This document shows positions 15,397 to 26,400 of a stretch of 64,000 nucleotides of DNA, piece after piece (the first letter of the stretch is position 1; the number at the start of each line of letters is the position of its first letter). This stretch comes from Sipunculus nudus (Eukaryota; Annelida; Sipuncula; Golfingiida; Sipunculidae): NCBI GenBank assembly GCA_026874595.1, contig CM049310.1, positions 46,287,058-46,351,057 on the forward strand. Reading direction: 5' to 3'. The position numbers and the translations under genes are program-made. The notes below the pieces were generated by a model. That model did not search any database, was not told the origin of the DNA, and saw only the letters and a list, made by a program, of their open reading frames with translations.

Positions 15397-18300
15397 CTGA
15401 TGTCTCTTTGTTGAGAAAAATAAAACAACTGATCTAACTCCATACTTAATATGAACTTTGATTATAAAACAATATAAGTAAATAAAATAAATGAATAAAA
15501 AGTCACATACTTTGTCCGGAACCGAAAGCTAATGACCGTCTTCGACTTTGGAGATTTAGGAATGTCCATTGAAACATACGAATGCTTCGTTGTCATGGTA
15601 ACCACAGTTGGAGGTGCGCAGAAATCTGGAGGACACCTGGCATTTGGATATAACAAACAACAATTATAAAATGATTATACATGTACATATCATGGTATCA
15701 ATATTCCATATTCCTTACATGGGTATGAATTACAAAAAGAGGGAGCAGTGAAGATTTGTCCTGTTCGGTACGTATGCTCTACGTTATGTTCCCATCAGAG
15801 TTTATAATTATATAATGTTATTTAAACACTGGGTAATCAAATATAAACAAATGAACGTTTAAACAGAATATCTATTTTTACATCTGTGGATTTTCAATTG
15901 TTATTACCACCTAATAATTATCTACACATATTTTTAATGAATGTCACATATCGCCCCTGATTAAGGAATTTTGGTTCCCTTATGTGAGTTTTTTATCTGT
16001 TTTAGCAGACATATCAAATGTTGAATTAATGTCCAAGGCTGTTGACACACTGGCTGGTGAACTCCTAGACCTCTCTTGGTATAGCAGTGAAAAACAGAGG
16101 TGGATGGAGGTTTTGGCATCTGGAGGGGGCGGGGGTAAGTAAGGGGGATTCCCCTTCACATTCTGTAGAAGCAATATAAATTCAGGCTGCAATGACACAC
16201 TCCGGAAATATTTACCATGGTGCGAATCCCGGCTCTTGTTTTTCTATATTTGTTACATTTAATTAAGTAGAAAAACGGGGGACCCTGCGCCACCCACTTA
16301 TATTCGCCCCTGAGAGTATGTTCTTTCTTTGATGCTCCATGAATCGGATGAAGCCGTTCGGTAAGGTATAAGGGTGGCTCTAGGAAACCAGAGGACCCGT
16401 AGAAAACCACATACCTTGGACGGGCCACATCAACCCTCTCTCCTGACTACACCGGGAATCAAACCCGGGTCACCAGCGGAGAGAACCTAGCAGGGGCGTC
16501 AGTACAAGGGGTTTTCAGCTAGGTTTTCAGTAGTGGTTAATATATTCACAGCCCCCCCCCCCCCTATTCAGACAATAAAATTTAAATATAGGAAATAAAA
16601 TATATTAATAATTAGAACTAGATGTTATTGGACGATGGTCTTCAGAGGGCCCCACAGAGAGAATAGGTGTAAAATGAAACTTGTCGGATCATAAGTTCAG
16701 ATGTTGAAAGATGATAGTACAAAATAGCTCAGCTTTTCAGCATAGTGGTGGTGTAAGAATCTCTATATGGCCAACATCCTTCACAAGAAAACGTAGTCTC
16801 TTTTTGCATAAAAGAAAATCACTGATTGTACTCTGGACGCCATATTATATTTTTGGTTGGTCTGAAAATTGATAGCGACGGAGCCCTCGATGGCACCAAT
16901 CATCTCTATGAAATGCAGAAGGATTAAACATATTCTCTTATGGATATAAGGCGTGAAAAAAATCAAGGATTGTGATCTGGCAGCTATATTGAATGATTTG
17001 CGAGTCTGAAATTCGATATTAACGGAACCCTCCTATAGGCATCAATCATCCCTGTGGATCTGAGAAAGATCCATTGCATTCTGTTGGGATAGTGTGCGCG
17101 ACAGAAATTCACCAATTGTGCTCTGGCAGCCATATTAAATTATTTGCTGGTCTGAAATTCTATAGGGACGGAGCCCTCCTAGTCACCGATCATCCCTGTG
17201 GATTTAAGAAAGATGCATCCTATTCTCTTATGGATATCGTGCACAGAGGAAATCACCGATTGTGCTCTGGCAGCCATATTGAATTTCAATAGGGACTTAG
17301 CCCTCCTTGGCACCAATCATCCCTGTAAATTTTGGAAAGCTGAAGTATGCTGCTGTTGAGTTATCGCGCGCGAAAGAAAATTAGCGATTGGGCTGTGGCG
17401 GCCATATTGGAAATTCGACAGGTCTGTACTTCAATAGGTCTGAAGCCCTCATACGTACCAATCATCCCTGTGAATTTAGGAAAGCTGAAATATGTTGTTG
17501 TTGAGTTATCGCGCGCGAAAGAAAGTGTCACTGACGGAAGGACGAAAGTACTGAAGGACAACAGGACGGACTGACACGCTGATCTCTATAGGGCACCGCT
17601 TGTCAAGCAGGGCCCTAATTACAAACTTTTGTTCCATTTCTGAGTTTACCATGAAATATTCTGTATCTTAAACTGGTTAGGAAATAACCTATACAGGAAA
17701 CATTAGTGCATGGTCCTGCTAGACGACTTATGTGTGCGTGTATTTAAGACGACTTTAGTAAAAACACTTCGATTAAAGAATCATAGTCTTTTGATGCTGG
17801 ATTCTTCAGAGAAACATCAGTTAATGAGTCAGAATTCAGAATTGTACGAATATTTCCCCATAAATTGTAGAAAGATCTTCTGTTAATATAAGCAATGATA
17901 AATACTCATATAGGGTCAATGTAGAAAAAATTAGAAAAGTCATGATGGTTCATTCGATTAAATTTAAATTGCAAAATTTATATGTTTTAAAACTGTAAGC
18001 GATTTCTTTCACTTAAATTTCCATTGCGGTTGTTTTTTGCCCTAGTCCGCCCATCGGACTCACGCATGATGTTAGGTATGTACAATTAAGGCGATCCGTA
18101 TTTAAGTGTAGACAATACAGGCTTTTTGACCTTATGGGGCCCCATGTGGTAAAGTTAATCTCTGCGTACCAAAATGTGTTTCATTTGAAATGACCAAATA
18201 ACCAGTTAACCAATATGGCGGGCTCATCGCATGTCAAAACCGTTGTAAACGATGGTGTTATTAAAATATTGGTAAATAATGCTGTTAAATTGCTTATATT

Positions 18301-20371
18301 TTCACCAAAAAATTCATGAATGAAAACACTTTTTTTATATAGGGTGACTTCCGTATTGTATCCAACGCTGTTATTTGGATCTTGGCATTCTGATTTGAGA
18401 CACGTGCTCATTTCACGCGACTTTTCACTTAAAAAAGGGCAATTTCAATTTTTTTTTACACTCTCTCAGTCCAGGGTATGTACGTTCATCCCCGTTCGTA
18501 TGTATGTGTCTTCGAATGCTATTCTGGCGTACAAAATTCCTTTATGTGACGTACGTTTTTTCCTGTAGGGGCGGACCTCGTGTTTTTGAGTACTGCATCG
18601 GAAGGGTATAATGGGCGTACGAGACTCCCAAAAATTCTATTTTCGGTTTTTGTGGCGTCACTCCAGGTACTCCACATGAGGAATCAGTGCAGCATACAAT
18701 GGACGCACAAATGGACGCACAATTTCCAAATGTGTATACAAACACATACGCTTCACAATTAAAAGTCGGTGCAATTTAGCGTTACACGGCAATCTGTGTA
18801 GAAATTGAAGAAGCCATATTAGTGATCTTTGAGTTAGGGGGTTGAAACAATAAAAAAGTATCTCACATCAGGTACTTCACATCAGGATTTTTTTAATCTT
18901 TTGATATTTTCAGGCCATTTCAGGAATTGGTCAATAGAGAATCTATTAGATTTTGGTTTTGATCCGGCCAATGTTCCGGATTCAGGAACGTCATCAAGGA
19001 ATACTCACAAATGTACAGCTACTTAAGCACGAATAAACATGGGAAAATGGGTCGAATAAGTGAATGCAAACACGGTTTTTGAAGCATTCTACAATATGAA
19101 CCCCCCCCCCTACACACACACACACATAAACACATATACACGCACACGGTGGAGGTATGCATTCCTTTGAAGTTCCTAATTAGTCTCATTCGGTCACGAT
19201 GGGGTAACGGGACCAGACCAGCAGAGATTCATTACGCTGTTTTAACGAGGTCTTAACGAGCACAGTGTTCATTTTTCGTTACGAGACTGCTCATTAAGGA
19301 ACCCGCAAATTTTGGTTTAAAATTGTACACGCAGGTGCAAGTGTAGACATGTCTACCACCCTGACCGAGATCTGACAAGTGCATCACTTTGAGAATTACT
19401 GAAAGTACAGTATCTTTAATTGCATATTGCCCCAATTAATGAAATAGATATTGCGGCAAGGCTATCATTAATGCTGGTAATATTGAAAAAGTATTTGACA
19501 GATTACACGGAACATATAATCTATGCTTTAATAAATTATCAATTATTGTACGCGCAATTGGTAAGATCTCCATGATTTCCAGAATTTTATGATTAGTCTG
19601 GCAAGTGGAATATTTAACGCAGAATATCCGGCAGGTGGAGTTGGTTGAAAATATGGTTTTACAAACTGCCTGCTCCGTCAGACACTTATTTATTCAAGTA
19701 ATCTGTCTATACTTCATGCATCACCTCCAATGTTAGTCCAGAAGTGGACGATGACGTCTTAAATATCTTTGTAAAAAAATTGAAAAAAAGAGTATATAAC
19801 TGAATTTTTTTTTCTCAAAGAGGAAACTCTGTCTACTATGTATAAAGGCAGCAGATCATTTCTTTAGATGCATCATATATTATGCTCCTATGAAATAATA
19901 AGAGGACCGAAAGGACATGACGCGTGACCGAAACGGACGTGACGCGGGACCGAGCGGACGTGACGCGGGACTGAAACGGACATGACGCATCAGTGAAAGA
20001 TGAGGTGATATGAGGTGATACCGAAACGGCCGGTCATCCTTCAGGACTCGGTATGCTTCTGTGACCGCTGTGCAGTCATGTATATATGTATAAAACTTAC
20101 GCATAAAACGTAGGGTTTATTTTGATCTCAGCCGCTACATTTATTCCTCTTTCCTATCCTTCCTCTCTTTGGAATATTATATTTAGCAAAGATGATTTGG
20201 CGATTTTGACGGAGGCAATGCCTGTACAAGAAATTTGCCTGCAGTCTCCCTTCACGTGATTGCTGTTCACCTGACTTTATCTCTACGCTATTGAAGAATA
20301 TAGATTTGATAGACCTAACACACATATGCGTATCGTATTTTTTAGTTATCTGCCTTTTCACCTGTGCTAAA

Positions 20372-20446
<75 letters not shown>

Positions 20447-23432
20447 GACACCTAGAAATTTTGAATCCATCGGGATCTCAATAAAGTAGTCACATATGTC
20501 GTTAGTTGGTCGTTAGGTGAGGTTTTTCTGTATATATCAATGACAAAAAAAAAACACATTTCTTTGTTTTTGAAAGAGAGAAAACCTTTGAAATTTAAAA
20601 TAAAATCCATACCGGTTCAACGTGAACTTCTCTGTCTAATAAAAACAAACTTGGCGGGAGGCCAGAATTCTAGACATTCCCCGATGTCGGGTATGTTTCC
20701 GCAGATTTTCATTTTTGAGCGCTCCAGGAATAGCCGATTAGCGCTAAAATTCTTTAGCGCAGAAAGCTTTTCCTGTTTGTGTCGCAAGGCGTGCCTTAAG
20801 ATCAGCTTTTTTTTTTTTTTTTTTTTTTGTTCTTTTCTGTTGTACTCAGTCTCTTCCTAGACTTTCACATGCATGCCGATTCATGCTGAACAAAATACTT
20901 AGGAACTGATTCAACTGAACAAAAGTTTGAAAATCCTTCAGATCAGCCTTTTTTTAAAAAATAACACAGGTGCCTGCATTATAATCGTCACAATGTTCAC
21001 ACGTAAATGGCTTCTCACCCGTATACGACGTCCTCAAGTTTATCCAGCTGACTCTGATCAGTGATATATGACTCGAGGCCGCATGCACTTTAATTCGAGT
21101 CCGGAATCGAGTCCACTTTTTAAAGGTCTCGGACTTGTACTCGAGGTTCCTGGGCTCGGACTTGAACTCTGACTCGGAGGTAAGGACTAGAAAAACCAGG
21201 CGAGGTCCATCTCGAGTTCAGTAGAAAAGAATACTCTGTCACAAACTATATAAAGATTGTGCACATGGGTGCACTACTTACAGAATATAAAAAAAAAAAT
21301 AAGACTTTATAGAAACCAAGTTTTAGCTCTGCTTCTGCAGGGGCGAAACGTAATTAATCATTCAAGTGAAGGAATTTGTAAATACACATAAAATTTGCTT
21401 GATTAACTCAAATATCATTTTAAATGTCTTTAATAAAAAGATAAGTATTGGACTGGAACTCGGACTCGAGTTCCAAATGACTCAGAGAAGGTCGATTTGG
21501 ACCCGAACCTCAAGGACTCGGACTTGGATTCCGACTCGGGTGGTCTGCACTCGACTACATCAATAACTTTGATGATAGAAATTCCATGCATCAAATGTTA
21601 GTTGTTACGTTACTTCTCATTGCCCTTGCTTGTAGTGAAAATTGGAACAAACCAAAGGAGTACCGACAGGATCCCCCCCCCCCCGCCCCCACGAAATTAG
21701 AACATCTCCTCCAGACCGCACCCCCCCCCCCCCCGATGACAAACAGAATAAGTATATCTTCCACATTTACTAAAACATATAGTTCTTAAATGAAGTTGAA
21801 TGTTGCTTAATATTTCAAATCTTAAACGTTACGATGCTTCAATAAGGAAATTGATACATAAAAAATCCTGACCTTTCTCAATAGTCTATTTATAACTGAA
21901 AGGTTATTGAAAAATATGCAAAACTCTAAACTGGTTAAAAAGAATTAGCTCAGATTTTAAAAATTACATGGTTTTCTCATTAAAAAATGAGGGGGACCAG
22001 CCCCCTGTCAACCGGAAACGAGGCCCACGGTAATACTATATACCTTTCAATAATTATTATGCGTATTCGACTTATACATTTTTGTAAGTAAATTAAAGCT
22101 CTTCCCACCTTGCGCAATTGCCAAGAAGGAGTACTCAAAGTGGACCAGTCGAATGAAGTCCGAGGACAAAGTAGAGGAAAATGGCTGCCGGTGTCACAAA
22201 AGTTCCGATCACGTGACAATATCCTTTTACTACTAACTGCATGCGGATTATTTCGGGGAGATCGTGCAACACAAGCTAACAGCCGAATCTAAATTGTGTA
22301 AAACGGGGTATAATGTGCTAATGCTCCAGAAGATAGACCGGTCGAAATGTTAGTGTCATAACACTAGGCCAAATAAAATAAAAGGTATGGTTCTCAGGCA
22401 GCGACGCGTCAATTTTAACCCCCCCCCCCCCCCCGGCATCATAAATGTTTATATCGATTTTCATCTTTCAAGAAATGAAATAATACAATTTTGATAATAT
22501 TTCCTTTGTAATGTAGTGCTTTACCTGTTTAGCAAAAAAATATGTTATTTTCCTGCTTTTCCCTGATCACATAACATTTTTATCGAAACACAAAAAAGTT
22601 TAAAATAATAAAATATCGCCCGCCCGCACTGATTTCTGAAAATAAGTGCCTCAGAACCAAACAATTTTTTTGGCCCTGATCGTACCTCACGAAGTTTTCA
22701 ATTAAAAGATCGTCTGTCAAGAAATGAAGTTGTCTCATTTCATAGCTGTGACGTAAATCTCCGGCGAAATCACGCAACTGTTAGACATGCACAAAGGAAG
22801 TGGTTGAAAATAAGTGACAGCACTGTCCAACACATTATGAAAATACCATCGTGTTGGGAGAGGCATTTCTCTTTAATTGAAGTAATTACACATTACCCTC
22901 GAAGGCTTCCGTTCCTTCTCCGGAATTCTTACAAAAGGCGTCAGATTAATTTACTTAAAACGTCTGCACATTCATTTATTTTCGTGTGTTACTAAATATA
23001 TACCTAAATATGGACTCATTAATTCGTGTCTGTGTTTAACATTTCATGTCATAAAGAAAATAATCAATGTTCTATATTAAGTCTATCTTAAGTTCTGAGT
23101 AAGCTGACAAGTTAATAAATATGGTCAACGCACTGTCGAAACCTTTGTGAAAATTTACATTCATGCGGACCATGATTGCCGTGGTAAACGTGGTAAAATC
23201 AATGACATATATAATAAAATATAAATAAACAACATGCAAACAAAATAAGATATATAAATAACGTTTCAAAAATTAAAATTAAAAAGGTCAAAGCAATCTC
23301 CTTGAATCTTAATTTTTAGGCATGTGCTCATTTCACTAACACAGCTTTACCCAGCACAATAACAAATGAAACTTTGCCTGCACACACTGTGTATGTGGAT
23401 GTGGTGAATAAAACGACTTCTTGAGCAAGGTA

Positions 23433-23482
<50 letters not shown>

Positions 23483-26400
23483 TCATAATCCGATAATCCG
23501 ACACAGGGTCGGAGTGTCAAGTCACGAATGTGTGTGCGTTTATATTTACAGCAAATATGTGATTAATGGAATAGGGATTGGAAAAGTAATTAACATTTAG
23601 GCTATGAAAGCATGTAGATATTACATTTGTCGATTATTTGCGTATGATAAATAAGAACATTAAAACCAATACTTTTGATAGTTCAGTTTAGAGCTCTAGT
23701 TTTAACTTTAAACTAATTAGATCTGACATCAGCTGACCTTTGACCTCCTTTCCTGTCGTCTGCCTGTGCCAGGGGGACGATGCGACTTCCGGCTTGAACG
23801 AAGGTTACACAGGTGACAAGGTAAGCCGTCACCCGATCCGTGTTCACCTTATGAGAAAAATATATTATTTCTGCGTTAATATGATTTCTATTTATTGTTT
23901 ACAAAGTACGGCCTACTCCAATTTTTTCTTTTATTTTTCATCTCTTCAGTTCATACATAAATGAAACATTAATGTACAATGGTGATTATCTGAGGAAGTT
24001 ACCAACCACTTTCTTGATAAGTTAATTTCTAATTCGTACATTTCAAGTGACAACCCATTCAGCTCAGTGTCCTTCTAACTTGATTGATTATTTGTTTGGG
24101 ACACAATGATACCATTAAAACATTCCTGCGTTATAGGACTGCAGGAGATCAGTTTTTTTCCCCAAGTCTGATTCCTTAATCCTTAGACGAAAGTGCTGAG
24201 CCTCATAAATTTAACAAAGTAGATTTTAACTACTGTGACTGGCTTCATATTCGTGAGGACATATTTTCGCGCAATTCTACTTATCATTGTTTCGCGGCTT
24301 TTTTTTTACATTTTCGCGATCACACCGGACAATAACTTATATAACAATAACCACTGAGTATATCTAATATTATACAAATTTATCATATTAAATAGTACGC
24401 AATATCGTAACCATTGGATGAGGACCCAAGTGATGATCGAACGAGTAGAAATTATTTATTATTCCGACAGATATTCTTACTAGCAGATACTTTGAAAGGA
24501 TTGATATCATTTATGAAACAATCACTAATGAACTGGTAAAAAGCAAGCTCTAATGTTATTTGATATTTGGCTTTCTTTCGAAGATTGCGTCTGTTATTCA
24601 CAAAGGTTTATTTTTTTAAAGGGGCCCAATCACCTATTTAGCATGTTGAGTTAACACGAAAAATAGTTTATCCCCTTTAAAATTTATCTGTATCTGCCAA
24701 TATATTGCCCTCAAACCGTTTGCTTACTCCTGTAAACGAGTGTTAAAAATAGTGAACCGGGCGCGATCGCATGTGTAAACATAAACGCAGTGCATCGGGC
24801 CATGTGCTGCGCGGAGAAACAACACGTACCAATCAGGAGATGCCCTAACTGACTTTGCTAAAAAATTAAATACATGTTCCCCCTGGTTGAAACACCGTAT
24901 GTTGCACCTCGTAATCGGACTCCGGTCACGCGGCCTGGTTATCGTAAACAGACTGTGTTTACCAACACGCAGGGCTATAACAAAGTGTTAAACAGTCGTA
25001 TGCGAGGAAATGAGACTGTGTGCTTGAATGGTTTTGCTGGCAAGCTTTTGTATAAAGCAAAACTGAACTGATAGTGTTAAAGAATAGGAATAATATTCCT
25101 CCTGATTATGTCCCTTTAAACCCTCCAGAACTAAAAGCAACCACAATATTACCTCAAGTAAGGTGACGTCACTGTAAACTCCTATATATAATACTACCTG
25201 ATGTAAGGTGACGTCACTGTAAACCTCTGTATATAATACTACCTGATGTAAAGTGACGTCACTGTAAACTCCTATATATAAAACTACCTGATGTAAGGTG
25301 ACGTCACTGTAAACTCCTATATATAATACTACCTGATGCAAAGTGACTACACTGTAAACTCCTATATATAATACTACCTGATGTAAGGTGACGTCACTCT
25401 CACCTCCTATATAAAGTATTAAATGATGATGGGTGACGTCACTGTAACCTCCGTTATATTGTATTACCTGATTAAAGGTGACGCCACTCCTACCTCCTAT
25501 ATATAGTAAAACCTGCTGTAATGTGACGTCATTCTAACCTCTTTTACAAAGTTTTTCATGATGTAGGGTGACGTCACTCTAACCTCCTATATATATAGTA
25601 AAACCTGCTGTAATGTGACGTCACTCTAACCTCCTATATATAGTATTACCTGCTGTAAGGTGACGTCACTCTAACCTCCTATATACAGTATTATATGATG
25701 TAGGGTGACGTCACTGTAACCTCCCGTATATAGTAATACCTGTTGTTTGGTGACGTCACTTTAACCTCCTATATATATGATTAGCCTACCTGAAGTAGGG
25801 TGACGTCACTGTAACCTCCTATATATAGTTCTCCTGTTAGCCGGTCCATGTCCAGCCCTTCATTAACAGTTACCAAGTAGTCAACAGGAACCAGGACTCC
25901 ATTAATCCAGGCTCGAGTTAGTTCCCGAGACTTCAGATTCTGAATGGTGACTGTATACGATATGTTGGGATGCAGTGATCCGTCGCCTATGTATAACTGG
26001 AATTAAACAGTTGTATTTAAATATTTGAGTTATTTATTTAACCTTTGTTTACAGAGTGGCGACTAAATCTTATTCACAGGAACATAAACATTATATCTAA
26101 CCGACTCATTTCCCGTGTTAATTAAAGAATCTCTCAAAGGGCTCGGGATTTTTATTTGCTGACAAGGTCCATTTTGTATTTATGCGCAAGATTCTCTTTA
26201 TTAAATATGTTGGTTTTTTACATTTGTTTTGTACATGCGCATTACAAATTCTTGCAACCTAGTGGGTGGGCGGGGGGGGGGGATCAAGACGAGGTGGAGG
26301 TGGAGGAACCCGGAGAAATCCACCGACCTTGGACGGGCAACTACAAGCCACTCTCATAGCCATGCTAATTTATTGCAGACTTATGGTGAATCAAGTTCCT

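Noticed and set aside
19253-19435. Short EGF-like look ([14 protein letters not shown]) on the minus strand as the missing exon
   Set aside because: Only two cysteines, no convincing acceptor/donor pair, and no phase match to exons 3 and 4.
24988-25341. 117-codon minus-strand protein with repeated [13 protein letters not shown]
   Set aside because: It is the distal part of the 45-bp minisatellite; an in-frame TAA separates exon 3 from the array, and no acceptor leads into it.
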